A stretch of 64,000 nt of DNA from Pseudooceanicola marinus (GCF_020177265.1 NZ_JAIVMC010000001.1:248001-312000), one strand, 5' to 3'. Shown: positions 27,803-36,415, numbered from the stretch's first letter. Notes: generated by a model not told the origin, from the letters alone. Made by a program: numbers and translations.

Positions 27803-28188
27803 CACAGTCGCCCGACAACAGCCTCGATACAGGCGCGCAGATCATTGGGCTCGAACGGTTTCTTGAGGAAGTTGTTCATCCCGAGTTGCTTGCCCTTGTC
27901 GATGATCGCCTTGTCCGCCTTGCCGGTGATCAGGATGAAACCGACGCCCTTGGTCTTGGCGCCGCTGCGCAGGTGCTGCAGTAGTTGCAGACCATCCATA
28001 CCCGGCATGTTGAAGTCGGAGATCACCAGGTGCACCGGCTTGGTTTCCAGGGTCTTGAGCGCCGAGGGGCCGTCCGACGTGCTTGCGACGTTGGCAATGC
28101 CGAAGGCATCCAGCGCCTGGGTGATGAGCCCGCGGCTGGTCGACATATCATCCACCACCATGATTCTGATCTGGTCTCTCAGGGCCAT
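27802..28188 (-). CDS. cheY: CheY chemotaxis response regulator (second copy in operon)
   Basis: A 128-residue stand-alone receiver domain. Acidic pocket VVDD (Asp13, Asp14), phosphoacceptor Asp58 in SDFNMPGMDG, switch Thr88 and Lys110 in LKKPF are all in place. It relays phosphate from CheA to the flagellar motor or acts as a phosphate sink. AGGAATG precedes the ATG at 28188. It follows cheR by 19 bp and is coupled to the small DxxxQ protein downstream. The KGVGFILITGK segment resembles motor-binding CheYs, but which of the two CheYs binds the motor cannot be decided here. Confidence 0.93.
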   Translation of the reverse strand: MALRDQIRIMVVDDMSTSRGLITQALDAFGIANVASTSDGPSALKTLETKPVHLVISDFNMPGMDGLQLLQHLRSGAKTKGVGFILITGKADKAIIDKGKQLGMNNFLKKPFEPNDLRACIEAVVGRL

Positions 28189-28207
28189 TCAAGCATTCCT
28201 TCCCGGC

Positions 28208-29068
28208 TTAGCGTGTCGCGGAGGCGGCCGCCCGGTAGGCCGTCATCCCGTTAGGGTCAAAGAGGGTCATGGCCGAGTCCGAGATCCGCTCGGAATGGCC
28301 AAGGAAAATCCAGCCGCCGTCGCCAAGGCGCTGGCGGAAACGGGGCCAGAGCGAGGCCTGGGTGGCCGCGTCGAAATAGATCACCACGTTGCGGCAGAAG
28401 ATGGCGTCGAACTGCCCCTTCATCGGCCAGTCGCGGAGCAGGTTCAGTTCGCGGAAGCGGACGATCCGTCTGATCTGCTCGCTGACGCGGTACTGGCCGG
28501 CCGCGCCGTCGCGTTCGAGATAGCTCTTCCGCATCTCTGCGGGGATCCCGCTGACCTGCTGTTCCGAGTAAGTGGCCGCTTGTGCCTTGTCGAGGATCAC
28601 CGGATCGATGTCCGTGCCCAGGATCAGGATATCGCGGGTGAACAGGTCCGGGGCCGCCTGGTGGAGGCACATGGAAATCGAATAAGGCTCCTGCCCGGAA
28701 GAGCAGCCGGCAGACCAGATGCGTATCTTCTGTCCGTTGCGCGCCTTCTGCTGAAGAACCGGCAGAACCTTTTCGCGCAGGATGTCGAAGTGATGAGATT
28801 CACGAAAGAAATGCGAGACATTGGTGGTCAGGGCCGAGATCATCTGGCGCCGTTCCTCGTCTCCAGCCGCGGAGGCAACAAAGCGGCAGTAGCTTTCGTA
28901 GTTTGGCTGGCCAGTCGCCATCAAGCGTTTGCGCAGGCGCGACTGAACCATGGTCATCTTGCCTTCCGGCAGGACAAGCCCGGCCTCTTTCTTGGCCATC
29001 TCGGCGATGGCGGCGAAGGACTTCGAGTCCATCACCGTTGCCGAACTTTCCGAGGCGGTGCGCGTCAT
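28208..29068 (-). CDS. cheR: CheR chemoreceptor glutamate methyltransferase
   Basis: A 286-residue S-adenosylmethionine-dependent enzyme that methylates receptor glutamates for adaptation. The N-terminal helical domain is followed by TNVSHFFRE (residues 82-90) and the SAM loop WSAGCSSGQEPYS (118-130); the FCRNVVIYF motif is near the C-terminus. Its start overlaps the cheW stop (ATGA). The matching methylesterase CheB is not in this operon, so demethylation must be encoded elsewhere. Confidence 0.96.
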   Translation of the reverse strand: MTRTASESSATVMDSKSFAAIAEMAKKEAGLVLPEGKMTMVQSRLRKRLMATGQPNYESYCRFVASAAGDEERRQMISALTTNVSHFFRESHHFDILREKVLPVLQQKARNGQKIRIWSAGCSSGQEPYSISMCLHQAAPDLFTRDILILGTDIDPVILDKAQAATYSEQQVSGIPAEMRKSYLERDGAAGQYRVSEQIRRIVRFRELNLLRDWPMKGQFDAIFCRNVVIYFDAATQASLWPRFRQRLGDGGWIFLGHSERISDSAMTLFDPNGMTAYRAAASATR

Positions 29069-29523
29069 GCGACCTCGTCACTTGCTGCGGGCACGACGGC
29101 CCTAAGGTCGAGAACCCGGATCATGCGATCGTCGATCACGGTCAGCGAGCGAACCACCGACATCTGGGGATCGGTGGACATGTCGGGAGGCGGTTGCAGG
29201 TCATCCTCGGTGATGGCGACGATGTCGGAGACCGCGTCGACCAGCAGGCCGGTGAGTGTGCCGTTCAGGTTGACCACGATGATCACGTTGCGATCATTGG
29301 TTTCCTGAGAGGGCAAATGCAGGCGCCGTGCCAGATCCATCACCGGCAGGACCGTGCCCCGCAGATTGATGACGCCGCGCATGTAGTCGGGTGCATGGGG
29401 CATCGGCGTCGTGCGTGTCCAGCCCCGGATTTCCCGGACCGACATGATGTCGAGCGAATATTCCTGATCCGCGACCCGGAAGGTCAGCAGCTCAAGATCG
29501 TTGTTCTGGCCCTGTTCACTCAT
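29065..29523 (-). CDS. cheW: CheW chemotaxis coupling protein
   Basis: A 152-residue scaffold that links receptors to CheA at the receptor array. The fold is recognised from LTFRVADQEYSLDIMSVREI, the receptor-contact stretch NLRGTVLPVMDLARRL, and TGLLVDAVSDI. It overlaps cheA by 8 bp upstream and cheR by 4 bp downstream, a tight translational chain. Confidence 0.96.
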   Translation of the reverse strand: MSEQGQNNDLELLTFRVADQEYSLDIMSVREIRGWTRTTPMPHAPDYMRGVINLRGTVLPVMDLARRLHLPSQETNDRNVIIVVNLNGTLTGLLVDAVSDIVAITEDDLQPPPDMSTDPQMSVVRSLTVIDDRMIRVLDLRAVVPAASDEVA

Positions 29524-31684
29524 TGGCGATCATCCTTTCCGAAAGCATGAGATCTGCACCGCGCATATGGCCCATTCCGGCTATGACATCGGCCGGGTCG
29601 AGGATCAGTGCGATCTGCCCATCCCCGAGGATCGTTGCCGCAGCGATGCCCGGCGCGCGATAGAAACTGTCGTCCAGGCCCTTGATCACGACCTGGCGCT
29701 GGTCCTGGATCCCGTCGATCACAAGGGCTGCCCGCGTACTGTCCTCCAGGACGATCAGCAGGACGATGGCACCGGCCTCCGTCTTGCGCTGCTGGCGATA
29801 GCCCAGCATCACACCCAGGTCGTAGAGCGGGACAAAGCCGCCCCTGACCCGAACGACATAGTGCCCCGGGCGCAGCATCTGTACGTCGTCGGGGCCCAGG
29901 GACAAGGTTTCGACGACCACGTTCAGAGGCAGAACCAGCGTTTCGCCCGCAACGTTCACCACCATCCCGTCGAGGACAGCGAGGGTCAGCGGGAGGCTGA
30001 TCGAGAATGTCGTCCCCTTGTTCGGTTCCGAATTGATGGTGATCCGCCCGCCGAGGCTCTGGATCGCGGTCTTGACCACATCCATGCCGACGCCGCGACC
30101 GGAGAGGTTCGAGACCGTCTTGGCGGTCGAGAAACCCGGCAGAAAGAGCAGGTTGTCGATCTCGCTGTCGCTGAGCTGGATGTCGGGCGGGATCAGCCCT
30201 TTGTTGACCGCGATTTCCTGCACGCGTTTTCGATTGATGCCGGCGCCGTCGTCGGCGACTTCGATGATGACGCGGCCCGAGCGGTGAGCCGCGGTCAGCT
30301 TCACGGTGCCAGCGCGAGGTTTTCCGGCCGTTTCCCGGTCCGCTGCGCCCTCCAGCCCGTGATCCACCGCGTTGCGGATCATGTGGGTCAACGGGTCGGA
30401 CAGCCGCTCGATGACCGTCTTGTCGACTTCGGTGCCTTCGCCTTCTGTGATCAGGCGGACGTCCTTGTCGACGGCGGCGGAGGCCTCGCGGACGATCCGG
30501 GACATGCGCTGGAACAACGACTTCACCGGCTGGGCGCGGATCATCATCACGCTGTCCTGGATGTCGCGGGTCAGCCGCTGAAACTCTTCCAGGCCATTCA
30601 TCGCGTCGGAATGGGGAGAGAGGCCAGCCTCATCCAGGCTTTGCGACAGCATGGCCTGATTGATCACCAGTTCTCCGACCAGGTTTACCAGCCGCTCGAT
30701 GCGCTCCAGATCGACCCGCACGACGGATTTCGCTGCGGCCGCGCCGCCCTTGCGGCCCTCGCCGGTTTCCTTCGCGGCCTCTTTGTCCTCGGGCTTCGCA
30801 CCGGCAGGCGGAGGTGGGGCGACCTGCGGCTCCGGCATTTCGGTAAGGGCTGCCTCAGGCTCGGCCTCCTCGGATGGCGCCTCGGGCAGGGGGGCACTGT
30901 CGGTGGTTTCAGGCTCGGAGGCTCCGCCGGTGATCTCGATCTCGCAGAGTCCATCAACGAACTCGAAGACGTCGCGGATCTCCGGTTCGGCGGCTTCGGT
31001 TTCCAGCTCGATCAGCCATTCGATATAGGGGGTCTCGGGCGCCAGATCCTCCAGCGCGGGCAGGTCGGTCAGGTTGCAGCGAACGCTTGAGGTGCCCAGG
31101 TCGCAAAGGTTGCGCAGCAGCATCAATGGCTCATTGCCCGTTGCGAACAGCTCCTGCTCGGGCTTGAACCGAATGGTGAAATGATTGGCCGTCGGCGCGT
31201 CGAGATCGGGCAGATCCAGGCCCAGGCTCAGCCCCATGGGCTGGAAGTCCTCCGGAGCGACTTCCTCCGCGCCGCCCTCATCGCCCAGAAGGGCGTCGAG
31301 GCGGGTCAAAAGTTCCTCGCTGGTCTCCTCCGGCAGGGGCGTCTCATCCCGGCAGGCTCGGACGAGGTCAGACAGGTGGTCCGCGGCCAGGAAGAACAGT
31401 TTCATCGCGTCGCTGTCGGGATGCAGGACGCCGTTGCGCACCTCGTCCAGAACGGTCTCGTAGCGGTGCGCGAAGCGAACGAGGGCTTCCAGGCCGAAGG
31501 CCCCGGCGCCGCCCTTGATGGAATGGACCGCCCGGAAGACGACGTTGATGGTCTCGGGGTCCTCGCTGCCGTCCTCGGCCTCATCCATTTCCTGCAGGCC
31601 ATCCTGCAGGGCTTCGAGCAACTCCTCGCATTCGATGAAGAAGGAGGCGCGGATTTCCGCCATCGGGTCGTTCTGATCGGACAT
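29516..31684 (-). CDS. cheA: CheA chemotaxis histidine kinase
   Basis: A 722-residue kinase. The Hpt domain carries the phosphorylated His54 in RAVHSIKGGAGAFG; a variable, acidic middle part (about 130-330, with a Pro/Glu/Ala-rich linker) follows; then P3 dimerisation and the P4 ATPase with N box MIRNAVDHGLE, G1 VADDGAGIN and G2 GRGVGMDVV; the CheW-like P5 domain ends the protein. It passes phosphate to the two CheYs encoded on either side. The stop lies inside cheW; cheY lies 14 bp upstream. Confidence 0.97.
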   Translation of the reverse strand: MSDQNDPMAEIRASFFIECEELLEALQDGLQEMDEAEDGSEDPETINVVFRAVHSIKGGAGAFGLEALVRFAHRYETVLDEVRNGVLHPDSDAMKLFFLAADHLSDLVRACRDETPLPEETSEELLTRLDALLGDEGGAEEVAPEDFQPMGLSLGLDLPDLDAPTANHFTIRFKPEQELFATGNEPLMLLRNLCDLGTSSVRCNLTDLPALEDLAPETPYIEWLIELETEAAEPEIRDVFEFVDGLCEIEITGGASEPETTDSAPLPEAPSEEAEPEAALTEMPEPQVAPPPPAGAKPEDKEAAKETGEGRKGGAAAAKSVVRVDLERIERLVNLVGELVINQAMLSQSLDEAGLSPHSDAMNGLEEFQRLTRDIQDSVMMIRAQPVKSLFQRMSRIVREASAAVDKDVRLITEGEGTEVDKTVIERLSDPLTHMIRNAVDHGLEGAADRETAGKPRAGTVKLTAAHRSGRVIIEVADDGAGINRKRVQEIAVNKGLIPPDIQLSDSEIDNLLFLPGFSTAKTVSNLSGRGVGMDVVKTAIQSLGGRITINSEPNKGTTFSISLPLTLAVLDGMVVNVAGETLVLPLNVVVETLSLGPDDVQMLRPGHYVVRVRGGFVPLYDLGVMLGYRQQRKTEAGAIVLLIVLEDSTRAALVIDGIQDQRQVVIKGLDDSFYRAPGIAAATILGDGQIALILDPADVIAGMGHMRGADLMLSERMIANE

Positions 31685-31698
31685 TCCAGGCTCTCCTC

Positions 31699-32064
31699 TT
31701 AACCGGCGACCATCTGCAGGGCCTTGACCAGCTTGGCGGGATCGAAGGGTTTGACGATCCAGCCCGTGGCCCCGGCCTCCCGCGCCCGCATCTTCAGTTC
31801 CGGTGCGCTTTCGGTGGTCAGAACCAGGATCGGCGTGGCGCGGTGCTCTTCCTGGTCGCGGACGGCATCGATGAAGCCGAAGCCGTCCATGCGCGGCATG
31901 TTGATGTCGGTGATGATCGCGTCGGGGCCGAGCCCGTCGAGCACCTCGATCCCATGCACGCCATCTTCGGCCAGGTGCACCTCGATCCCGGCGGGCATCA
32001 GCGCCATGCGGATCATGTCGCGCATCGTTCGGCTGTCATCCACCGCGAGAACTTTCATGCTCAT
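31699..32064 (-). CDS. cheY: CheY chemotaxis response regulator (first copy in operon)
   Basis: A 121-residue receiver domain with Asp9/Asp10, phosphoacceptor Asp53 in ITDINMPRMDGFGF, Thr83/Thr84 and Lys105 in IVKPFDP. This motif set is the classic motor-type CheY. The start at 32064 forms an ATGA overlap with the STAS gene stop; an ATG two codons later is also possible. It is the second gene of the operon and lies 14 bp before cheA. Confidence 0.94.
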   Translation of the reverse strand: MSMKVLAVDDSRTMRDMIRMALMPAGIEVHLAEDGVHGIEVLDGLGPDAIITDINMPRMDGFGFIDAVRDQEEHRATPILVLTTESAPELKMRAREAGATGWIVKPFDPAKLVKALQMVAG

Positions 32065-32336
32065 CCGCGCCCCTCCGCGAGGGTTTCGGGGGAGAACCCC
32101 ATCTGGGCGAGCTGTTCGACCACCTTGTCGCTGAGGTTGGTCAGTGACATCGCGTGCCCCTTGCTGCGCAGGGAGGTGGCGGCGGAAAGCATCACCTGAA
32201 GGCAAAGCGCGCCGACCTGGGTGACCTGGCTGCCGTCGAGGACCACATCGCCGTCGAGCCGCCCACGCAGCGCCTCGGCCAGGGGGGCCGCCGCTGGCAG
32301 ATCCAGCTTGGGTTGAAGGACCAGCGGCTCAGTCAT
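32061..32336 (-). CDS. STAS domain protein, first gene of the chemotaxis operon
   Basis: A 91-residue stand-alone STAS (anti-sigma-antagonist-like) domain. The core strand and loop read DVVLDGSQVTQVGALCLQVM; the usual phosphorylatable Ser in DxS is partly kept as DGSQVTQVG, so kinase control is possible but not certain. Such small STAS proteins often head chemotaxis operons in alphaproteobacteria and their role there is unclear. The ATG at 32336 has GGCAGGTGG upstream; longer frames to 32447 would run through the CtrA-like site. Confidence 0.8.
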   Translation of the reverse strand: MTEPLVLQPKLDLPAAAPLAEALRGRLDGDVVLDGSQVTQVGALCLQVMLSAATSLRSKGHAMSLTNLSDKVVEQLAQMGFSPETLAEGRG

Positions 32337-32425
32337 GGCCACCTGCCGGGGTTCAGAAGGCGGAGCGATTGCATGCCGGTCTCCCATCATTCCATTGCGT
32401 CGTGATGGTGATAGGGCCCGCCCCG

Positions 32426-32440
32426 TTAAGACGAAGTTAC
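32426..32440 (-). promoter_or_regulatory. CtrA-type site upstream of the chemotaxis operon
   Basis: TTAA-N7-TTAC on the plus strand, i.e. GTAA-N7-TTAAC reading toward the operon: one mismatch from the CtrA consensus TTAA-N7-TTAAC. It lies 90 bp before the STAS start. CtrA control of motility and chemotaxis is well known in this bacterial group. Confidence 0.45.
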
Positions 32441-32535
32441 GCCGCATGGGCTTTGACGGGCTTTTTGGTTCCGGCGCCTGTCGGGGCCGCCAGCGAACGG
32501 AAACAAATCTCTGAAAATGCGTCGAAAAAGAGAAA

Positions 32536-32565
32536 GCCCCGCGTCGGGTTCAATCGACGCGGGGC
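32536..32565 (-). terminator. Intrinsic terminator of the one-carbon operon
   Basis: Perfect 11-bp stem GCCCCGCGTCG / CGACGCGGGGC with an 8-nt loop; on the minus strand TTTCTCTTTTT follows. It lies 37 bp past the methyltransferase stop. Confidence 0.85.
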
Positions 32566-32602
32566 AGGTGTCTGGGCCGGAATGGTGGTCTGGGCGGAGC
32601 CG

Positions 32603-33562
32603 TCAGCCGCGGCGGCGCCGGCGTGCGCCGCGCCCTGTTCCGGCGCTGGCGGAGGCGCGGGCCGCGTCGGCGAAGGTGCTGCCTTCTGCCACGGCATCGA
32701 CCACGCGCGAGAAGCGGATCCAGTCGCCCCCGTTGGGGTCGGCGTTCATCAGCAGGTTGGCGGCCTTCACCGCCTCCATTTCGACCTGGCGCACCGGGTT
32801 CATGATGGCCGAGGTCATGCCGGAGGCGATGGCCATGGGCAGGAAGGCGGCGTTCACCCCATGGCGATGGGGCAGGCCGAAGGAGATGTTGGAGGCGCCG
32901 CAGGTGGTGTTCACTCCCAGTTCGTCGCGCAGTTTCCGCACCAGCTCGAACACCTGGCGCCCGGCGGTGGCCATGGCGCCCACGGGCATGACCAGCGGAT
33001 CGACGACGATGTCATGGGCCGGGATGCCGTAGTCCGCGGCGCGTTCGACGATCTTCTTCGCCACGGCAAAGCGCACCTCCGGATCCTCGGAGATCCCGGT
33101 GTCGTCGTTGGAGATGGCCACCACGGGCACGTTGTATTTCTTGATCAGCGGCAGGACCAGTTCCAGCCGGTCTTCTTCCCCGGTGACGGAGTTCACCAGC
33201 GGGCGGCCCGTCGCGGCCTCCAGCCCCGCCTCCAGCGCCCCGGGGACCGAGCTGTCGATGCACAGCGGCACATCGACCAGCCCCTGGACCAGCTCGACGA
33301 TGGAGCGCATCAGCGGCGGTTCGGTCTCGTTCGGGTTGGGGTTCGAATTGTAGACCACGCCCGCGTTGATATCGAGAACGGCCGCCCCGCAGGCCACCTG
33401 TTCCAGCGCGTCCTTCTCAACGGTGGAATAGTCGCCCGCCTCCAGCTCGGCCGCCAGCTTCTTCCGGCCGGTGGGATTGATGCGCTCTCCGATCACGCAG
33501 AAGGGTTCGTCGAAGCCGATGGTGACGGTCTTGGTGGCCGATTCCAGTGTCGTGCGGGTCAT
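32603..33562 (-). CDS. Pterin-binding methyltransferase (methyltetrahydrofolate:corrinoid type)
   Basis: A 319-residue TIM-barrel protein of the DHPS-like pterin-binding group that includes AcsE, MtgA and the folate domain of MetH. Motifs are VIGERINPTGRKKL, AAVLDINAGV, PLCIDSS, NSVTGEE, DPLVMPVGA and TTCGASNISFGLP. It should move a methyl group between a corrinoid and tetrahydrofolate. The C-terminus is an odd basic tail of Arg and Gly. ATG at 33562 has AAGGGGA upstream. It is last in a three-gene operon, 34 bp after a MetF-like reductase; no corrinoid protein gene is in the window. Confidence 0.88.
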   Translation of the reverse strand: MTRTTLESATKTVTIGFDEPFCVIGERINPTGRKKLAAELEAGDYSTVEKDALEQVACGAAVLDINAGVVYNSNPNPNETEPPLMRSIVELVQGLVDVPLCIDSSVPGALEAGLEAATGRPLVNSVTGEEDRLELVLPLIKKYNVPVVAISNDDTGISEDPEVRFAVAKKIVERAADYGIPAHDIVVDPLVMPVGAMATAGRQVFELVRKLRDELGVNTTCGASNISFGLPHRHGVNAAFLPMAIASGMTSAIMNPVRQVEMEAVKAANLLMNADPNGGDWIRFSRVVDAVAEGSTFADAARASASAGTGRGARRRRRG

Positions 33563-33596
33563 GGTGTGTCCCCTTGAAAAGACGCGAGAGTGAAAG

Positions 33597-34523
33597 TCAG
33601 GCCTCGGCCTGGACGGGGGCGAGGACGCCGGCACCGTGGCGGGCGGCGAACTCGGCGGAGGCACGGATGCCCCCCAGCGGGAAGACGTGGATCTGTTCGA
33701 TCAGCCCGAGGTCGTCGGCGCTGGCCAGATCCGACAGGATCTCCACCGGCTCGTAGGGCATCATCAGCTTGGTCACGTCCATGGCGCGTTTCTGCAGCAC
33801 CTTCAGCGAGGGGCCGACGCCGCAGGCGATGGCGAACTTGATCAGCGTTTGCAGCTTTGCCGGGCCGGCGATGCCGAGGTGGACGGGCAGGGTGATCCCC
33901 TCGTCGCGCAGACGTCGGGACCAGGCCAGCACCGGCGCAGCGTCGAAGGCGAATTGCGTCGCCATGGCCATCTGCGCATCGGTGCGTTCTGAAAACGCCT
34001 GCTTCCAGCGCAGGGCCTCCATCACGTTGGCGTCGGATCCATCCGGGTCGATGTCCAGGTTGCCCTCGGGATGGCCCGCCACGTGCAGACGGGTGAAGCC
34101 CGCGCGGTCGAACAGCCCGGTTTCCAGCAGCTGCATGGAACAGTGAAAATCGCCATGGGGCGCCTTCACCCCGCCCGCCAGCAGCAGCGCCTGGCGGATG
34201 CCGGCCTCGCCCTGATAGCGGGCAATCCAGTCTTCCAGCACCTGGGCATCGGCTATGATGCGCGCCGGGAAATGGGGCATCACGTCAAAGCCGTCATCGG
34301 ACAGCCGTGCAGCGGTCTCGACCATTTCCTCGATCGGCGTGCCCTCGATATGGGCAATGTAGACGCGAGTGCCTTGCGGAAGCAGCGCCTTGAAATCATC
34401 GACCTTGGCGGCGGTGCGGGGCATCACCTCGATCGAGTAGCCAGCCAGCAGACCGGAGATGTCGGTGGGCTGACCAACGCCACCATCGGCGGCTTGCTTG
34501 CGGCGGAAGGGAAGGAGGGCCAT
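33597..34523 (-). CDS. Methylenetetrahydrofolate reductase family protein (MetF-like)
   Basis: A 308-residue FAD-type TIM-barrel protein of the MTHFR family, shorter and more divergent than classical MetF. Recognisable parts are the substrate-side SIEVMPRTAAKVDDF, MPHFPARII, LLLAGG, AGHPEGN and the late LGIAGPAKLQTLIKFA. With a methyltransferase next to it, the likely reaction is interconversion of methyl- and methylene-tetrahydrofolate in C1 oxidation rather than methionine synthesis (inference). The ATG at 34523 starts MALLPFRRK; the open frame extends far upstream but without family similarity. Confidence 0.86.
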   Translation of the reverse strand: MALLPFRRKQAADGGVGQPTDISGLLAGYSIEVMPRTAAKVDDFKALLPQGTRVYIAHIEGTPIEEMVETAARLSDDGFDVMPHFPARIIADAQVLEDWIARYQGEAGIRQALLLAGGVKAPHGDFHCSMQLLETGLFDRAGFTRLHVAGHPEGNLDIDPDGSDANVMEALRWKQAFSERTDAQMAMATQFAFDAAPVLAWSRRLRDEGITLPVHLGIAGPAKLQTLIKFAIACGVGPSLKVLQKRAMDVTKLMMPYEPVEILSDLASADDLGLIEQIHVFPLGGIRASAEFAARHGAGVLAPVQAEA

Positions 34524-34563
34524 GGGCGGCTCCGCATCTGGGCGCCGGGGCGCCGGGTTGGCA

Positions 34564-34866
34564 TCAGGCGAGCGCGTGGCCGCCGTTGGCGATAAGCGTC
34601 TTGAGTCTGTCCTGATCGTAGTCGGCGTCGAGCCGGGCGATTGCGTCATCTGCGACCTGTTGTGGATCGCCATCGACCTCCCGAGGGTCACCCTTGCGCC
34701 ATTCGGCCAGGTAATCGTCGGTGCCGGCCGCGCCGGAGGCCATGGCGGCCCGGTCGATCGCCTGTTCGAACCGTTCCGGCAGCGGCGCCTTGGCCGCACG
34801 CCGTCCCTTGCCGACGATGACCTGGGCGGGGATGTCGCGCCAGTAGAGGATGGTGAGCTGGGGCAT
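34564..34866 (-). CDS. Small 'virulence factor' family protein heading the one-carbon operon
   Basis: A 100-residue protein of the family labelled virulence factor, named after a domain rather than a proven role. Features are the opening QLTILYWRDIPAQVIVGKGR, a basic centre, and the closing DADYDQDRLKTLIANGG. AGGAGGG precedes the ATG at 34866. It lies 40 bp before the MetF-like gene in the same direction, so a role in folate or corrinoid C1 transfer (for example as a small assembly or regulatory subunit) is more likely than virulence. No catalytic motif is evident. Confidence 0.7.
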   Translation of the reverse strand: MPQLTILYWRDIPAQVIVGKGRRAAKAPLPERFEQAIDRAAMASGAAGTDDYLAEWRKGDPREVDGDPQQVADDAIARLDADYDQDRLKTLIANGGHALA

Positions 34867-35192
34867 GGGTCCCTCCTGTCTTTCTCCGACCCTGCGCGCA
34901 AATGTGCCTTGTGGCGTGCCGGGCCGCGACCTGCGCGCAGGGGAATGCGACCTCGGCGGCGCTTGTGCGCTCTGTTCCCGGGAGGGGTCGTGTCGGTCCG
35001 CTCTGCCGGTTGTGCACGTCCTGCTGTGCAAAAGAGACTGGCGTATGGTGCGCAGAGGCACGGTTTCGGCAGGTCACCTTGATAGAGGTGCAAAAAAGTT
35101 GGAAACACGGCCGCGCCTGTAAATTCAGGGTCCTGCGGCCTGACGCGTGGCTGAACGGGCGTTTCGCGATCACGGCATGGTGAGCAAGCATC
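34867..35192. other. Divergent intergenic region
   Basis: Non-coding spacer that must hold the promoter of the leftward one-carbon operon. I see an AT-rich patch near 35085-35125 but no clean -35/-10 pair for the operon, and no strong repeat. Confidence 0.4.
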
Positions 35193-35221
35193 TTGCGCCT
35201 CGGGCCCCGACACACTACCTT
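35193..35221 (+). promoter_or_regulatory. Candidate promoter of the Ppx/GppA gene
   Basis: TTGCGC, 17-bp spacer, TACCTT, about 32 bp before the ATG at 35253. The -10 is weak. Confidence 0.35.
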
Positions 35222-35252
35222 CGACCCCAACACGATATAGGAGGGCGCAAAG

Positions 35253-36365
35253 ATGGCGCCCAGGCGTCCCAAAGGTGCGGGCGCATTCCCGAAACCGGTC
35301 GAAGGCCCCGCATCCAACGCCCCAGACCCGGCGGAGCTCTATGCTGCGCTGGACCTGGGCACAAATAGCTGTCGCATGCTGATCGCCCAGCCCAAGGGCT
35401 CTCAGTTTCATGTGGTCGACAGTTTTTCGAAATCGGTTCAGCTCGGTTCCGGGCTGGAACGCTCTGGTCGGCTGTCCCGGTCTTCGATGGCACGGACGGT
35501 GCAGGCCATGCGGATCTGCAAGCAGAAGCTTCAGCGCCACAAGGTGTCGCACATGCGGCTGGTGGCCACCGAAGCCTGTCGGCGGGCCTGCAATGCGAAG
35601 AACTTCATCCAGCAGGTGCGACGGGAGACCGGTCTGCGGCTCGAAATCATCGAGCCGGAGGAAGAAGCACGGCTTGCCGTGATTTCCTGCGCGCCGCTTG
35701 TCAGCACGCGCACGGAGCAGCTTCTGGTGGTCGACATCGGTGGCGGGTCCACGGAGCTGGTCTGGATCGACCTGACCTCTGTCCCGCATCGCGACCGGCC
35801 CAAGGCCATCATGCGGCTGCACGCGGGGTTCCACCCGCCCGAAAGCCCGTTTCCGGCGGCCAAGGTCGTCGACTGGATCTCCGTGCCCCTGGGCGTGGCG
35901 ACCCTGCGCGACCAGTTCCGCGACGTGGAGGACGACAGTGCGCGCTTCGCGCTGATGTCCTGGTTCTTCGAGGAAAGCCTGGCGGAGTTCGCGCCCTACA
36001 AGGACGAACAGGCGCGGGAAGGGTTCCAGATCATCGGGACCTCCGGCACGGTGACCACGGTCGCGGCCAGCCACCTTGGGCTGAAACGCTATGACCGGAC
36101 CAAGGTTGACGGCTTGCGGATGACCTCCGACCAGATCGATCGGGTGATCCGCGGCTATCTGGATGCCGGTCCCGAAGGGCGCCGGCGCGATCCGCGCATC
36201 GGCCAGGACCGCCAGGCCCTGATCATGTCGGGGGCTGCGATCCTGCAGGCGCTGCTGCGCTGCTGGCCGACCGATCGGCTGAGCGTGGCCGATCGTGGCC
36301 TGCGCGAAGGCTTGCTCTATGCGCAGATGAGCGCCGACGGCGTGCTGGAAGACGGTCCGTTCTAA
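35253..36365 (+). CDS. Ppx/GppA family exopolyphosphatase
   Basis: A 370-residue ASKHA-fold phosphatase that degrades polyphosphate or (p)ppGpp. The first phosphate loop is ALDLGTNSCRMLIA near residue 30 and the second is VVDIGGGSTELVW; EPEEEARLAV, with its catalytic glutamate, lies between them, and the third glycine-rich loop is IIGTSGTVTTVAA. The short form lacks the long C-terminal HD part of E. coli Ppx. The N-terminal 25 residues are Pro/Ala-rich. AGGAGGGC precedes the ATG at 35253. A terminator follows; rlmE comes next on the same strand. Confidence 0.92.
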   Translation: MAPRRPKGAGAFPKPVEGPASNAPDPAELYAALDLGTNSCRMLIAQPKGSQFHVVDSFSKSVQLGSGLERSGRLSRSSMARTVQAMRICKQKLQRHKVSHMRLVATEACRRACNAKNFIQQVRRETGLRLEIIEPEEEARLAVISCAPLVSTRTEQLLVVDIGGGSTELVWIDLTSVPHRDRPKAIMRLHAGFHPPESPFPAAKVVDWISVPLGVATLRDQFRDVEDDSARFALMSWFFEESLAEFAPYKDEQAREGFQIIGTSGTVTTVAASHLGLKRYDRTKVDGLRMTSDQIDRVIRGYLDAGPEGRRRDPRIGQDRQALIMSGAAILQALLRCWPTDRLSVADRGLREGLLYAQMSADGVLEDGPF

Positions 36366-36385
36366 GCCCGGATCAGACCTCGGCG

Positions 36386-36415
36386 AAACCGCCCCCTTTG
36401 ACAGCGGGGCGGTTT
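36386..36415 (+). terminator. Intrinsic terminator after Ppx/GppA
   Basis: AAACCGCCCC / GGGGCGGTTT, 10-bp stem with a 10-nt loop, then TGCTATTC. Confidence 0.72.
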
